NCBI GenBank assembly: GCA_039583875.1
Contig: CM077147.1
Span: forward strand, 163,183,866 to 163,247,865
DNA: 64,000 bases
Source: Platanthera guangdongensis
Taxonomy: Eukaryota > Streptophyta > Magnoliopsida > Asparagales > Orchidaceae
Direction of reading: 5' to 3'
In this document: in pieces, positions 34,928 through 47,697 of the stretch
Layout: the number at the start of each line of letters is the position of its first letter
Numbering within the stretch: the first letter of the stretch is position 1
Notes under the pieces: generated by a model
What the model saw: the letters and a program-made list of their open reading frames with translations, nothing else
Databases searched by the model: none
What the model was told of the DNA's origin: nothing
Translations under genes and position numbers: made by a program

Positions 34928-37143
34928 TGTAATGCCCCAAAACTCAAAAGAGCGACAAGAGGCGTTTTGGGCCAAATCTGGTATTTGGCAAGGGGCACCC
35001 GGCCTAGGACACGGTCGTGTCCCAGGGCGTGTCAAGCCCGTGTCGATGATCGGTCCGGAGAGTCGACATTTTCCCTCGATGATGTGTCGAGACGGGGCAC
35101 ACGGCCTGAGACACGGGCGTGTCTCAGGGCGTGTCGAGTCCGTGTCGACGATCTGCCCGGGGAGTCGACATTTTCGGTCGACGATGTGTCGAGACATGGA
35201 ACACGACCTAGGACACGGGCATGTCCAAGGCCGTGTCGGGTAGTCGACGAACTTCGCTCGACGAAGTGTCGAGACAATAAACATGGCCTGGAGCCCAGAC
35301 GTGTTCAGGTTTGACACGAGCGTGTCAAATAGGATACGGGCGTGTCCAAGACCCGTGTGAGTCTCGGGTTGTTTTCAGGGTTGTGTCGATGGGGGCACAC
35401 GGCCAGCCACACGGCCGTGTCAGTTGGAACACGGGCGTGTCTGGTTAAACACAGGCGTGTCGAGACCCGTGTAAGTTTCGTAACGCGTTGATTTTGACGG
35501 CAAATGAGGGACACGGCCCTGGACATGGGTGTGTCGCAGGCCGTGTTCGGCCCAAGTTTTACTTTTCAGCTACGAATCGTAGCCATTCATTTCCTTATTT
35601 TAGGATCCGACGGTTGGGGGTTGTTCCTACTGGGATATACCCGGGATTGGGCCTTTTAAACCCTCATTTCACTTGAGTGGTTCTCTTTCTAAGTCTAGAG
35701 AGAGGGGAGAGTAAAGGAGGAAGAAGAAGCCTAGATCTGATCACCGGCGGAGCTTCGGAGCTCCAAATCGCGAATTGACTTCGGATCTACGGAGGCAAAG
35801 AGAGTGCGGTGCTTTTCATCTGCTTACATTTCCATGGCGCCAAGGAAGAACGCTATGGTAATGATTCTCTACTTGAGCATGTGAAGCTCTACTTCTTTTG
35901 CATAGGAAGCCCGCTCTCCTGAGTTTGTGGTGATTTTGAGGCGTTCCTTCGGGTAGATATGTAAAGTCCCCGTTGTTTAGAGTCCGTATTCGAGAACGGA
36001 CATAGGCATGTTGTGTGAAGCCTACCCGGATAAGTTGGTCTGGATTGGTGATGTTGTATTGAATAAATGACCAGAGAAGACTCCGTGTGATTGTTTGTTT
36101 TTCTGGTTTTCTACGAGGTAGATTGCAGCAGGGAGCCTTGGGGATTAACTCCAAGGTGTACCCGAAAAACTGGGCAGATACGTGATTCTGCCAACTTGGT
36201 GGCCTAGGAGCCAACTTGAACATAACCGGGTTATGTGAAGTGTGTAATGGAAACGGGACTCGGGAGAAGTTTGACCCGCGCATATGGCTTAAATTGTCGT
36301 TGCGATGTGAGCACGTGTTAGATGGAACCGTACCCGTTCTATGTCATTCGGTTAAAGAGACCAAAGGGTACTTGGCACTTGCTATTGGCAAAGATGACAG
36401 TATTCAGCGGTCTATGACTTAAATTGACGTGACCTATACTGGGAAGACAAATTGCTCATAGTGTGGTCGTCAAAGTGGCGGTGGTGAGACCGGGGTGTCT
36501 ATGGCTTAAATTGATGTGACATTGACTGGTTCACCGAGAATGTGCCCTGAGTGCACGGGGTGTGTGGCCATGCGTGCCTACGCCTGTGATGCAATGTATT
36601 TATATACTGCTTGGTTATGCTAATAAAGTGCAGGGAATGAGTATCACCGCCCCTAATTGGTGGCGGGATCGCTATAATTTGGTCAGCATGGCTGACCGTT
36701 GCTTTGATTTGCCACCGTTGCGGTGGATTGTGCTTGCAGGTGCTGCTGGACCGAGCGGTAAATAGCGGGCTAAAGCCCAAGTTGCTGTGCCGGCCCTCAA
36801 AGGCTTTATTTTTGGATGTTTTCTTTATTCATGTATGGCCGGCCTATGTGCCGAGGTTTGAAAACATGTAATTTTGAAGGAAACAATTTGTAAGGCCTTA
36901 AGGCCAGTACTTGTGTATTTTGTACTTCATTCCTTTGGGTTTATTTAGTGGACATTCATGCATTTGTGCTGGGTTCTTTTAATTGCAACTTATAAAATTG
37001 CTTCCGCTAGAATGCTTTGTGTAGGACGTTGGATTGGTTGGATGGTTTCCATTGAGTAACCACCCGATCTGTCTGTGGTATATGGCGTCGGGCCCCAGCC
37101 GGACCTACTGCTATATGCTATGCGATGGATATGGGGTGTTACA
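34928..37143 (+). repeat. 5' LTR of E
   Basis: TGTAATGCCCC...GGTGTTACA, 2216 bases. From 34985 to 35540 it carries ACACGGGCGTGTC-type palindromes and a unit of about 115 bases repeated with TCGACATTTT...TCGACGATGTGTCGA blocks. A weak TATA-like TTTTAAA is at 35654-35660, downstream of the array. Overlapping Arg-rich ORFs on both strands are products of the repeats. 35700-37143 shows no gene. Confidence 0.85.
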
Positions 37144-37375
37144 ATTTGGTATCAGACTACTGGTTTCAGTCAGGCTTAAAATGAATTCGTGGCCGAATTC
37201 TTTTTAAGGGGTGGTGAGCACATGTGTGTGCGTCATCATTATAACAACAAAAGAACCCATGAATGTCCACTTATGAATGAAAATATACGTGTTTTGGGAA
37301 CCTGCTCATTCCTATAATTGCTGTTTGCAATTTTGTTTGGTCGCTTAACGGTGTTTTGTACCACTATAGGTGACC
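37144..37375 (+). other. E primer binding site and leader
   Basis: TGGTATCAGA (37147-37156) is a partial Met-tRNA primer site. The leader ends in TTTTGTACCACTATAG before the first gag-like codons, a splice-acceptor-like end. Confidence 0.65.
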
Positions 37376-37731
37376 AGAAGCGGTGCTGGGCCGTCGGAAC
37401 GTCGAGTTTTTGAGGCTAGCAGTGCACCAAATGATGCTCCTGCAACACCTCCTTCAGCCGAAACCATTCGAATGGTGGCTGAAGCAGTGTTTGCAATGAT
37501 CAATGCGTAGCCTGCAAGGCAGGTGCAGCAGCCCGCTCCTGTGATGGAGCAGTTACCGCTGTAAGTGGCTGAGCAGAAAAGGGTGGATCAGGTAGTAGAG
37601 AAACCGGTGGTGCCGAGGAGGGAAACCGAGAGACAGCTCAAACATGTTATGAGATTTAATCCTCCGGTATTCTTGGGGTTGGGAACCCCATCTCAAGCTG
37701 AAGACTAGCTCTCCCGTGTGAAGAGAGTCTT
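37376..37731 (+). pseudogene. E gag, N-terminal part
   Basis: A frame rich in Ala/Pro ('RSGAGPSERRVFEASSAPND') with stops (for example TAG near 37508), then 'KHVMRFNPPVFLGLGTPSQA', the entry into a chromovirus gag domain. It is interrupted by D at 37732; the target GTCTT is at 37727-37731. Confidence 0.65.
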
Positions 37732-39355
37732 TGAAAGTCCACCTAGTGTCGGCTATGTGCACCTATGGGGGGGGGGATAGGTGACGTGTGGTTCTTTTGC
37801 GGAATTTACAGATGTACCTGCACAATAAAAACAACAGACACAGCACACAGAATACACAGCAAATTTATAGTGGTTCCCCGACTTGGGTACATCCACTTTC
37901 CCCCTTCGACCTATCTCCCCAACAAGGGACGACTCGGTCACTTCACCAACGGGATTGAAATCCAATCCCTGCACTAACGGAAGGAGCCCTTCCACACGTG
38001 AGAGTCAACACTCCCACAACCTGGGTTGCACCCAACCCTTACAACACGGAACAAAAGTTCCTTTACAACAAAAGTAAATATGGAATGTATATGAAATACA
38101 AACTTCTTCCGGAGACTACGGTGTTCCTCTTCGTTCGACGACGTGTTCTCGAGGTCGATGAGGAGTCTACAACCTTGGTCTCTCTTGGAGAGGATCTCCC
38201 GAAACCGGCGGCGGCAATCCGAGCGGCGGCTTGGTTCGGAGTTGGCGGCGACGAAGGTGCACTGCTGCAGTGCTTTGAGATCCAAACTTCTTTGCGAAGC
38301 AAACTAGGTCTACCAACGGTCACTCTAGGATCGGTCGTCTCGATCGATTCGGACGGGGAAGTTTTCCCGGTCAACAAATCGTGAGACAAGAGATCTCTGG
38401 ATAGACACGTGAGACGCAAGCTTTGCTAAGCTTCTATCGCCGGAGATCGGAAAGGAGAACGATCGGCGGAGGCGACGTATTAGCCCGAGCGCGACGGCGG
38501 CGGCGGAGAAGAGAGATCGCGCTTTTAGGGTTTTGTGCTCGGGTTTTCTCCGTCATCTCTGATCAAAAAATACCTGTGTATAAATACTGTAGGATTCTCA
38601 AATATGACCGTTTGTGGGACCCACAAATGAAATCCCCAAAATCCGGTTCAACAAATCCAGAAGCAGAATCCGGTTCAGCAGCATTCTGAGAAAACGCCAA
38701 GTAAAAATCGGCGAGAATCGCAGACGATTCTCGACGAATCGGCGAGAATCACCAAGTGATTCTCGACGATTCGTCGAGAATCGTTTGTGATTCTCGTCGA
38801 ATCACTTGTCGATTCTCAACGAATTGGACTTTGTATTCATGGGCTGCTTGACCACTGGTTCGGCGGGAATTACAAGTGATTCTCGTCGAATCGTACTTGG
38901 CACCATTTTGAGATGGCCAGAAGGGGTCGGCGAGAATCACTGATGATTCTCGTCGATTCGACGAGAATCACCAAGTGATTCTCGCCAATTCGGCGAGAAT
39001 CACTTGGTGATTCTCGTCGAATTTGCCTTGGACGATTTTTCGTCTTCCACCTAGGAGCTGCTCCTTGATCCTCCATGCTCCTTGTCTTCTCTTGCATATG
39101 AGCGGCCCTGTACTTGAAAGTAAGTGCACTCCAATAGAGAGAGTACACATAGGCCAACACACTGATCTGCTCAACGAGGGATTACGTCGTGCAGACCCGT
39201 GTATATTGACCTACTGCACCCTGACATTGGTGTGCACTTAGCGTGGAGAAACTGCAAGTACACCTTGAAAAAGTTTATCAAATACATAGTCTATTGACCT
39301 TAGCTTGTCCAGGGGCTTCTTCAAATCAGGTACATTGTGGATACAATACCCAACA
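37732..39355 (-). repeat. 3' LTR of D
   Basis: TGAAAGTCC...CCCAACA. The array of GATTCTCGTCGAATC / CGGCGAGAATCAC motifs is at 38705-39020. A TATTTATA (minus strand) is near 38578-38586, downstream of the array. ORFs here recur in both LTRs and are not genes. Confidence 0.97.
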
Positions 39356-39369
39356 ATCTCCCCCTATTT
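39356..39369 (-). other. Polypurine tract of D
   Basis: Minus strand AAATAGGGGGAGAT directly before the 3' LTR, the typical Sirevirus sequence. 39370-39655 is 3' non-coding. Confidence 0.93.
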
Positions 39370-39655
39370 GAAGAAGCCTAAACCCTACAAGCTAAGGTGA
39401 ATAGAGCAAATGAAAAGGAAAGCAACTGAAATCCATAAACTTAACATCATTAAGTGGAGACATCCCTTACCAATACCGAGTGCTTAGGAGCAAGCTGGAG
39501 CCACCTTAGCCTTGACCCCGAGAGGGTTATCTCCACCTTTTCGGCTTCGGCAAATCAGGGGTCAGTAACCTTTGGCCCTTAGCTCCCCCTCAGTTCTTGC
39601 AGCTGTACTCACGCTGGAGTTCCCGGCTCCCCCTCAGCTTATGCCTCTGTAGTCT

Positions 39656-42600
39656 TCATTCTTCATAATTGAGCATCCCCAATTCTGTCTTGAAAAGATT
39701 GAACTTTGCCTCGTCTAGGGGCTTTGTGAATATATCAGCAATCTGCTTGTCCGTGGGGACATAACAGAGAGAGATATCCTTGTTCTCCACGTGCTCCCGA
39801 ATGAAGTGGTAGCGTACTTCAATATGCTTCGTTCTGCTGTGCGACACCGGATTGTTGGCAATGGCAATTGCACTGGAGGAGTCGCAGTACATTGGAACTT
39901 CCTTGAACTGAAGGTTGTAGTCGGCCAACTGATTTCGGATCCAAAGGAGTTGTGCGCAACAGCTTCCTGCTGAGATATACTCTGACTCGGCTGTGGAGGT
40001 TGCAACACAATTTTGTTTCTTGCTGTTCCATGAGATAAGCCTCCTGCCGAGGAATTGACACGTCCCGGAGGTGCTTTTCCTGTCATCCCTGCTCCCTGCA
40101 AAATCAGCATCTGAAAAGCCTATTAGCTCGACATCATTGTTCCTCGGGTACCACAAGCCAAGATTAGGAGTACCTTTAAGGTATCTTAGAATTCGCTTTG
40201 CAGCGACATAGTGAGATTCCTTAGTGTTCACCTGATATCGGGCACATACACATGTGGAGAACATAATATCCGGTCTACTGGCAGTAAGGTAGAGCAGGGA
40301 TCCAATGATGCTTCTGTATTTGGTTTCATCGAAAGGTTTACCTTTCTCATCCTTATCCAGAGACATGGTGGATCCCATTGGAGTCCTCATAGAGGTTGCA
40401 CTCTCCATACCGAATTTCTTAAGGAGTTTATTTGTGAACTTCGTCTGAGAGATGAAGATTCCATCCTCAGACTGTTTCACTTGAAGGCCTAAGAAATACT
40501 TGAGCTCTCCCATGCTGCTCATTTCAAACTTTCCTTGCATAAGTTTAGAAAACTTTTTGCAAAGATTGTTGTCCGTTGAGCCGAATATTATGTCATCGAC
40601 ATAGATTTGCACCAGCAAAATCTTGCCTTTGACTTCCCGGAGAAACAATGTTTTATCTATTTTACCTCTGGAGAACTTGTTCTCAAGAAGAAAACTAGAT
40701 AAAGTCTCATACCAATCTCGTGGAGCTTGTTTCAACCCATATAAGGCCTTATTAAGAAAATAAACGTGATTGGGATAAGTAGGGTCGACAAAACCTGGGG
40801 GTTGAGCGACGTATACTTCCTCTTTCAGGTCTCCGTTCAGGAATGCCGATTTCACATCCATTTGGTAGACAGTGAATCCTTTGTGTGAAGCATATGCCAG
40901 GAATAACCGGATTGCCTCGAGCCTTGCGACTGGTGCGAAGGTTTGGTCGAAGTCAATCCCTTCCTCCTGTCTGTAACCTTGAGCCACCAGCCTGGCCTTG
41001 TTCTTTATGATGACACCATGTTCATCCAGCTTGTTTCTGAAAATCCACTTCGTGCCAATGACATTCTGCTTGTATGGTCTGGGAACCAGCGTCCAAACCT
41101 TGCAACGTTCGAATTGATGTAGTTCCTCTTGCATGGCCAGAATCCATGCCGCATCCTTGTTCGCCTCATCGAACTTATTTGGCTCTACCTGTGACAGGAA
41201 GCTGAGATGCAATACTTCGTTAGTTGTACCTCTTCGAGTTCTGACGCCTACACGAGGATCTCCGATGATCTGTTCTCTAGGATGATCCCGCACGTGACGG
41301 AGCTCTAGAAGTCTGGCGTCTGGAGCTTCAGCTACTTCTTGTGCTTCTCTTTCTTCTAAAAGATTTGTTCCATCTTGATCTTCAACATTTTCAGATGACG
41401 TGGAGGTGGAAACTTTGATGTACTTGGGTGCGTCATCTTTAGGGGTCTCATCCAGATTCAGCTGGTCAAGTCTAGCACCTGCATCTTCAAGAAGACTACT
41501 GGAAGAATGGCAGTTAAGCAAACTTCCTTCATCAAATACAACATTTATTGATTCTTCTACCACTAGGGTTTTCTTATTGAAGACCCTATATGCCCGACTA
41601 TGGGAACTATAGCCCATGAATATGCCCTCGAAGCATTTTTCACCGAATTTAGTACGCGGGTACTTCCCATTATTCAGTACATAGCATCTGCAACCAAAGA
41701 TCCTCAAGTAGGACATGGTTGGTTTCCTGCCTTTCAGTAGCTCGTAGGGCGTCTTACGATGATGTTTGTTGATCAAAGCTCGGTTTTGTACATGACATGC
41801 CGTATTGACACCCTCTGCCCAGAAGTATTCTGGGAGAGAAGCATCTTTCAACATAGTCGTGCAGGCTTCAATGAGAGTTCTATTTCTCCTCTCCGCAACT
41901 CCATTTTGCTGAGGAGTGCGCGGGGAGGAAAACTCATGAAAGATACCTTGTTCTTCACAAAATTCTGTCATAGCACCAGATTCGAATTCTGTTCCATGGT
42001 CACTTCGGATTTTGACCACGGAGCAGTTAAATTCGTTCTGAACCTGCTTGACAAAATTAGTGAAGATGTCAAAAGTATCTGACTTTCGTTTCAAAAAGAA
42101 CACCCATGTAAACCGTGAGTGATCATCAACTATCACTAGCGTATATGACTTGCCTCCCAAGCTATGAACTTGCATTGGGCCAAACAAGTCCATATGTAGC
42201 AGGTAAAGACATCGGGAAGAGTCTTTGTCTGCAATGCTCTTAAAGGTAGCCCGTGTCTGTTTGCCCATCTGGCATGCATGACAGGGGCTATCCTTGATGC
42301 ACTTGATACTGGGAGCATCTCTTACTAAATTCTTAGAAAATAGCATACTAATTGTCTTATAATTAATATGTGCCAATCTCTTGTGCCATTGTTCACAAAG
42401 AGAAGTACTGCCTGTTGCCACAAGACATACGGGGGTAGATGAATCTATACTAAGAAAATCTAAGCAGAAGATATTTCTGCTCCTAATGCCTGATAATACC
42501 GTCTCAGAGGAGGTACGTGAAATTATCAGACATTTATCCTTGCAGAACTTAACGTCATAACCTTTATCACATAACTGACTTACACTGATCAGGTTATGAT

Positions 42601-42823
42601 TTAACCCTTCAACATAAGCCACGTCGGTGATAGAGATTATACCGTTGGAAATCATACCATAACCTCTGGTGACTCCTCGATCTGACCCTCCAAAGATGAC
42701 TTTGGGTCCATTCTCGACTGGAGTGTAATCACGCAGCAGGCTTCTTGTCCCGGTCATATGCCGGGAGCATCCACTGTCCAAATACCAGATTGGCGTTTTG
42801 GTGGCCTTTGGACATTCCTGCAA
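39656..42823 (-). CDS. Pol polyprotein of Sirevirus D (about 1055 aa)
   Basis: Order of domains: aspartic protease (D16-S17-G18 in '[13 protein letters not shown]'); integrase zinc-binding H147, H152, C181, C184; DDE core D212, D275, E311 with 35 residues between the last two ('SDHGTEF', '[10 protein letters not shown]'); linker 430-550; RT with D656 ('[11 protein letters not shown]') and the YVDD box 741-744; RNase H with D905, E946 and D981 and the end '[16 protein letters not shown]'. All catalytic residues are present and there is no stop. It cuts the polyprotein, copies RNA to DNA and integrates it. The frame lies +1 relative to gag and is open upstream of the annotated first codon into the gag end, so expression is probably by frameshifting. 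The first codon given is TTG, not a real start. Confidence 0.96.
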   Translation of the reverse strand: MQECPKATKTPIWYLDSGCSRHMTGTRSLLRDYTPVENGPKVIFGGSDRGVTRGYGMISNGIISITDVAYVEGLNHNLISVSQLCDKGYDVKFCKDKCLIISRTSSETVLSGIRSRNIFCLDFLSIDSSTPVCLVATGSTSLCEQWHKRLAHINYKTISMLFSKNLVRDAPSIKCIKDSPCHACQMGKQTRATFKSIADKDSSRCLYLLHMDLFGPMQVHSLGGKSYTLVIVDDHSRFTWVFFLKRKSDTFDIFTNFVKQVQNEFNCSVVKIRSDHGTEFESGAMTEFCEEQGIFHEFSSPRTPQQNGVAERRNRTLIEACTTMLKDASLPEYFWAEGVNTACHVQNRALINKHHRKTPYELLKGRKPTMSYLRIFGCRCYVLNNGKYPRTKFGEKCFEGIFMGYSSHSRAYRVFNKKTLVVEESINVVFDEGSLLNCHSSSSLLEDAGARLDQLNLDETPKDDAPKYIKVSTSTSSENVEDQDGTNLLEEREAQEVAEAPDARLLELRHVRDHPREQIIGDPRVGVRTRRGTTNEVLHLSFLSQVEPNKFDEANKDAAWILAMQEELHQFERCKVWTLVPRPYKQNVIGTKWIFRNKLDEHGVIIKNKARLVAQGYRQEEGIDFDQTFAPVARLEAIRLFLAYASHKGFTVYQMDVKSAFLNGDLKEEVYVAQPPGFVDPTYPNHVYFLNKALYGLKQAPRDWYETLSSFLLENKFSRGKIDKTLFLREVKGKILLVQIYVDDIIFGSTDNNLCKKFSKLMQGKFEMSSMGELKYFLGLQVKQSEDGIFISQTKFTNKLLKKFGMESATSMRTPMGSTMSLDKDEKGKPFDETKYRSIIGSLLYLTASRPDIMFSTCVCARYQVNTKESHYVAAKRILRYLKGTPNLGLWYPRNNDVELIGFSDADFAGSRDDRKSTSGTCQFLGRRLISWNSKKQNCVATSTAESEYISAGSCCAQLLWIRNQLADYNLQFKEVPMYCDSSSAIAIANNPVSHSRTKHIEVRYHFIREHVENKDISLCYVPTDKQIADIFTKPLDEAKFNLFKTELGMLNYEE

Positions 42824-42830
42824 AACAAAA

Positions 42831-45140
42831 TTAATTTGCCTTAGGAACCCAATCGAACTTGGGTCCTAGATTCCTGGTTAGCACACTCCCCCTCGGTTGG
42901 TTAACCCTACGAGTGGTCGGTCTCGCATTGTTAACATGGGGAGTCTCGTAGTTCCTTGGATTAAACCAACAATCAACGGCAAAGTGACCGACTCTGCCAC
43001 AGCACCAACAGTCGAACCTGTTGTATCTCTTCCGAGGCTCCTGCCTTACCCTGGGAACAACGGGTACAGCTGGGGCCTTGGATCTGGAGGTGGAGGCCTC
43101 ATGGTGACGGCAGTCACATGACTTTGTCACCTTCTGAATAACAGGCTTGACTTTTGGCGCCTGCTTTCCATTATGGCCGCTAGAGAACGGACCATAACTT
43201 CCTATGTGGATCTCCTCAAAAGGTGCCTTGAAGGCACTCTCACCAAAGTTCCGGGGGAAGTTCCAACCGTCATACCGGCTCTTAGGCTTTGCAACCGAGG
43301 GCCGGAAATGATGCCCAAATGTTGACTCGAAGTCATGTTGGTTGCAAGGAAAGCCAGGCTTTCTGAACGCAACAGGACTAAGAGGAGCCTTCCCCTTTTC
43401 ATCAGCAGAGGCCTTCTTGGCGGCCTTATTCTTCCTCTGGTTCTTGTTCCTCCTAGATGAAGAACCAGATGCCCCAATATGCCCCAAGCCAGCTCCTTTG
43501 GCCTGAGCAGAGAAGGTGTCTACGACTGGAAGCACTGTTTTTGGCATAGAGAAGCTCTGTACGATCTTCCTTTCTGCCGCAAGTAGTTCTTCCAATTTGT
43601 TGACTTCCTCCTGCTTGAGATCAAGGAGCTTCAAGGACTCTGAGTGCTTTGAAGTTAGGTCAAGGTGCTCCTGTCTGAGAGAGATCAAGCTAGTGACCTC
43701 TTCCCTTAGGGATACACACTCACCCTTAAGGAATTTTACTTCCTTCTTCTCAGCCTTCAGTCTCTTGCGGCACTCGTCGAAAGTGTTGAGCAAAAGCTCA
43801 TACTTTTCGAGGAGTTCAGCTTCGCGGGCCGAAGGACCATCCTCAGGTTCATCATCCTGAGACTCAGGATCAGAGTCGGAGTCGGAGAGAGGGGTGTGAG
43901 CTTTTACCTTCCCAGTACATGGGGGGCATTCTCCTTCTGAGTCCGAGCGACCCACCAGCCCGAAGTAGGCTTCCTCATCATCACTGGAGTCTGAGGAGTC
44001 AGACTCACTTAGTGTCTTTGGTCTTCTAGCGATGTAGCTCCGCTCCTTCTTCTTATCTCTGGAGGATTTGAGCTCCTCTCCTTTCCCTTTATCTCTTTTG
44101 CTTTGATGGCAGTCGGCCACGACGTGACCTGGCTTATTGCATCCAAAGCAAATAATATCAGAAGAACGATGTTTGTTAGGTTTAGATGCATACCTGTCAG
44201 AAGAGTAGTTTTTCTTCTGATGTCTGGAAGAGGAGCCGTCTCTCTTTCTTTGATTCCTCATCTTGAGGAATTTCTTGAACTCTCGAGTGATGAGGGAGAA
44301 ATCCTCTTCCGACAGTTCTGAGCTGGAGGAGCATGGATCGGAGTCCTCCTCTTCTTCCTTATTTCTGGCACGGTATGACACCGCACCCTTCCCTTTTCTG
44401 GAGTGACTGGCTTTTAGGGCCACAGTCTTTTCTTTAGCAGTAGCCTTCTCTGCTTCTTCCTCTGCCTTCCTGGTGTTCAGCTGAAGTTCATAGGACATCA
44501 GCTTCCCGAACAGGATTTGTGGATCAGTTTTTGCTAGTCTGCCAAATTCTCTGATGGCGCAGATCTTTGTGTCCCATTCCTTAGTAAGGGACCTAAGAAA
44601 TTTGTCATTGAGTTCACCATTGGTGAACACTCTTCCATAGCCCTTGAGGGCGTTGACAATCTTCAGGAAGTTCTCGTATGTGACTCCGATCTCTTCCTTA
44701 GGCCCTTGCCGGAAGGCCTCATACTTCTGGTTCAGGAGGGATCTCCGATCATCCCTTACTTCATCTGTGCCCTCCATTAGAACGATCAGACACTGCCATA
44801 TCTCCTGAGCTGTCCTGCAGTTGCTGAAGTTTTGCATCATCGAGTCATCAACTGCACTGAACAGGATGTTTCTTGCCTTCATGTCAAGGCCCACTAGGAC
44901 CATCTCATCCTTATCCATTTCAGAGAGTGTCTTCGGCACTTTCTTGGTGGGATCAATGGTGGAGGCCTTAGTGGGGACATAAGGTCCCTCCAGCACGATC
45001 ATGAACAATCGAGGGTCCACTGCTTCCATGTAGAACCTGATTCTTTCCTTCCAGATAGGAAAGTTGAGTCTGTTGCACACTGTGATCTTGCCGGAGTACT
45101 TGAGCCCGTCCATAGTAGATGTATGTCTCCTTGTTGACAC
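42831..45140 (-). CDS. Gag of Sirevirus D (769 aa)
   Basis: Starts [19 protein letters not shown] about 50 bases after the primer site. Residues about 10-230 form the copia gag domain (UBN2 type: '[11 protein letters not shown]', '[20 protein letters not shown]'). There are two zinc knuckles, 331-344 ([14 protein letters not shown]) and 711-724 ([14 protein letters not shown]). Between them lie acidic Ser/Asp tracts (375-435) and a long coiled coil (about 435-530). The length and C-terminal extension are typical of Sireviruses, where gag exceeds 600 residues. It ends '...[12 protein letters not shown]' then TAA, eight bases before the listed start of pol. Confidence 0.96.
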   Translation of the reverse strand: MSTRRHTSTMDGLKYSGKITVCNRLNFPIWKERIRFYMEAVDPRLFMIVLEGPYVPTKASTIDPTKKVPKTLSEMDKDEMVLVGLDMKARNILFSAVDDSMMQNFSNCRTAQEIWQCLIVLMEGTDEVRDDRRSLLNQKYEAFRQGPKEEIGVTYENFLKIVNALKGYGRVFTNGELNDKFLRSLTKEWDTKICAIREFGRLAKTDPQILFGKLMSYELQLNTRKAEEEAEKATAKEKTVALKASHSRKGKGAVSYRARNKEEEEDSDPCSSSSELSEEDFSLITREFKKFLKMRNQRKRDGSSSRHQKKNYSSDRYASKPNKHRSSDIICFGCNKPGHVVADCHQSKRDKGKGEELKSSRDKKKERSYIARRPKTLSESDSSDSSDDEEAYFGLVGRSDSEGECPPCTGKVKAHTPLSDSDSDPESQDDEPEDGPSAREAELLEKYELLLNTFDECRKRLKAEKKEVKFLKGECVSLREEVTSLISLRQEHLDLTSKHSESLKLLDLKQEEVNKLEELLAAERKIVQSFSMPKTVLPVVDTFSAQAKGAGLGHIGASGSSSRRNKNQRKNKAAKKASADEKGKAPLSPVAFRKPGFPCNQHDFESTFGHHFRPSVAKPKSRYDGWNFPRNFGESAFKAPFEEIHIGSYGPFSSGHNGKQAPKVKPVIQKVTKSCDCRHHEASTSRSKAPAVPVVPRVRQEPRKRYNRFDCWCCGRVGHFAVDCWFNPRNYETPHVNNARPTTRRVNQPRGSVLTRNLGPKFDWVPKAN

Positions 45141-45189
45141 TAGTGGCAGGATTCACCTCAAGGTGTTAGCCTTTTTGTTGAGGAACCTC

Positions 45190-45201
45190 GCTCTGATACC
45201 A
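45190..45201 (-). other. Primer binding site of D (initiator Met tRNA)
   Basis: Minus strand TGGTATCAGAGC, perfect, two bases inside the 5' LTR end at 45204. Confidence 0.95.
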
Positions 45202-45203
45202 CT

Positions 45204-46830
45204 TGAAAGTCCACCTAGTGTCGGCTATGTGCACCTATGGGGGGGGGGGGGATAGGTGACGTGTGGTTCTTTTGCGGAATTTACAGATGTACCTGCACAA
45301 TAAAAACAACAGACACAGCACACAGAATACACAGCAAATTTATAGTGGTTCCCCGACTTGGGTACATCCACTTTCCCCCTTCGACCTATCTCCCCAACAA
45401 GGGACGACTCGGTCACTTCACCAACGGGATTGAAATCCAATCCCTGCACTAACGGAAGGAGCCCTTCCACACGTGAGAGTCAACACTCCCACAACCTGGG
45501 TTGCACCCAACCCTTACAACACGGAACAAAAGTTCCTTTACAACAAAAGTAAATATGGAATGTATATGAAATACAAACTTCTTCCGGAGACTACGGTGTT
45601 CCTCTTCGTTCGACGACGTGTTCTCGAGGTCGATGAGGAGTCTACAACCTTGGTCTCTCTTGGAGAGGATCTCCCGAAACCGGCGGCGGCAATCCGAGCG
45701 GCGGCTTGGTTCGGAGTTGGCGGCGATGAAGGTGCGCTGCTGCAGTGCTTTGAGATCCAAACTTCTTTGCGAAGTAAACTAGGTCTACCAACGGTCACTC
45801 TAGGATCGGTCGTCTCGATCGATTCGGACGGGGAAGTTTTCCCGGTCAACAAATCGTGAGACAAGAGATCTCTGGATAGACACGTGAGACGCAAGCTTTG
45901 CTAAGCTTCTGTCGCCGGAGATCGGGAAGGAGAACGATCGGCGGAGGCGACGTATTAGCCCGAGCGCGACGGCGGCGGCGGAGAAGAGAGATCGCGCTTT
46001 TAGGGTTTTGTGCTCGGGTTTTCTCCGTCATCTCTGATCAAAAAATACCTGTGTATAAATACTGTAGGATTCTCAAATATGACCGTTTGTGGGACCCACA
46101 AATGAAATCCCCAAAATCCGGTTCAACAAATCCAGAAGCAGAATCCGGTTCAGCAGCATTCTGAGAAAACGCCAAGTAAAAATCGGCGAGAATCGCAGAC
46201 GATTCTCGACGAATCGGCGAGAATCACCAAGTGATTCTCGACGATTCGTCGAGAATCGTTTGTGATTCTCGTTGAATCACTTGTCGATTCTCAACGAATT
46301 GGACTTTGTATTCATGGGCTGCTTGACCACTGGTTCGGCGGGAATTACAAGTGATTCTCGTCGAATCGTACTTGGCACCATTTTGAGATGGCCAGAAGGG
46401 GTCGGCGAGAATCACTGATGATTCTCGTCGATTCGACGAGAATCACCAAGTGATTCTCGCCGATTCGGCGAGAATCACTTGGTGATTCTCGTCGAATTTG
46501 CCTTGGACGATTTTTCGTCTTCCACCTAGGAGCTGCTCCTTGATCCTCCATGCTCCTTGTCTTCTCTTGCATATGAGCGGCCCTGTACTTGAAAGTAAGT
46601 GCACTCCAATAGAGAGAGTACACATAGGCCAACACACTGATCTGCTCAACGAGGGATTACGTCGTGCAGACCCGTGTATATTGACCTACTGCACCCTGAC
46701 ATTGGTGTGCACTTAGCGTGGAGAAACTGCAAGTACACCTTGAAAAAGTTTATCAAATACATAGTCTATTGACCTTAGCTTGTCCAGGGGCTTCTTCAAA
46801 TCAGGTACATTGTGGATACAATACCCAACA
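45204..46830 (-). repeat. 5' LTR of D
   Basis: Nearly identical to 37732-39355. The repeat array is at 46180-46495. Starting from the right, TGTTGGGTATTG opens the LTR on the minus strand. Confidence 0.97.
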
Positions 46831-46835
46831 GTCTT

Positions 46836-47620
46836 GACAGCAACGGAGACAGAAGAATGACAAATGACCACTATTGCTACGTTCCTTCTGGACGGTGAAG
46901 CGAGATTGTGGTGGGAAGGCCTGGAGCTTCATCATTTGAGAGGTAGACAACTTACAGACGTCCCGATGGAAGAGTTCTCGGGACTGTTCTTGGCAAGGTA
47001 CCTCCCTTCTACTCAGAGGATTTCGATATAGAACGAGTTCCTGAAGTTGGTTCAAGGAGAGAGTAGCGTGGATGAATATCTCCACGAGTTTACTCGATTG
47101 AGTCGGTATGCTAGCTCCACCATCGCGGATGAGGAGCGCAAGACGAATCGATTCTACAAAGGGTTGAGAGATGATTTGAGGCTACTACTCTCGAGGCCTA
47201 TAACGCAGGGCTTCTTGACCCTGGTCAACATGGCCCGGTCCTTGGAGAAGGACATGAAGAAGGTTCAAGCAAAGAAAAGCGTTGGTGAGAAGAAGTCTGA
47301 GTTCAAGGTGCCGACTACTTCTAAGTCCGGCTATCAAAGGTTCTACAAAAAGGCTAGGACTTCGGGTCCAGCCCCCTCTTCTGGTGCTTCTGGGGCGACT
47401 ACGGGTCGTACCCCGGGTGCATGCTTTACTTGTGGAAAACCGGGGCACTTTGCCCGTGATTGCTGGAGCGGACGTCCCAAGTCTGAAAGGAAGCCGGGAG
47501 AAACTTATGAAGAGAAGGGCAAGGCGGTGGAGTCAACCGCATCCCATTATACTCCGGCCCAACCGAGGGTTTATAATCTTGGCCAACAGGAGGCCATCAA
47601 ACAAGCGGATATGGTGACAG
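46836..47620 (+). pseudogene. E gag, main part with zinc knuckle
   Basis: Continues after D's target repeat with 'FLLDGEARLWWEGLELHHLR', a TAG at about 47030, then 195 open codons: 'GESSVDEYLHEFTRLSRYAS' (gag domain end) and one CCHC knuckle CFTCGKPGHFARDC at about 47426-47467. The codons end '...QADMVTG' at a GT-containing junction similar to that of F. Confidence 0.88.
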
Positions 47621-47697
47621 GTAAAATTTAAATTTATAGTAAGTTAATCTTTTAAATACTTGTTATGTGCATGTTACCTTACCACTACTTGTTTAAG

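Larger units (their letters stand above)
37732..46830 (-). mobile_element. Sirevirus D, intact-looking, target duplication GTCTT
   Basis: A 9.1 kb copia element on the minus strand with LTRs of 1624 and 1627 bases, target duplication GTCTT (37727-37731 and 46831-46835), Met-tRNA primer site, uninterrupted gag and pol, and polypurine tract. I count about seven substitutions between the LTRs, all transitions, plus a G-run length change. It has no ORF3: only about 300 bases separate pol from the polypurine tract. It is the youngest and most complete element here. Confidence 0.97.

Noticed and set aside
34865..35317. Long Arg-rich ORFs on both strands
   Set aside because: They read through the ACACGGGCGTGTC repeats of E's LTR and are open in several frames by composition.
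37998..38384. 128-codon ORF identical in frame at 45473-45859
   Set aside because: It is present twice only because it lies in the two LTRs of D; no homology and no context for a gene.
38705..39020. Possible CRISPR array or satellite (regular short repeats with spacers)
   Set aside because: Repeats vary, occur in both orientations, and lie in both LTRs of a plant retrotransposon.
42815..42840. TTTTGTTTTGCAG|G at the D gag-pol junction as a 3' splice site
   Set aside because: The same bases encode 'INFVLQEC', which continues into the normal Sirevirus protease lead, and no suitable donor is seen; frameshifting is simpler.
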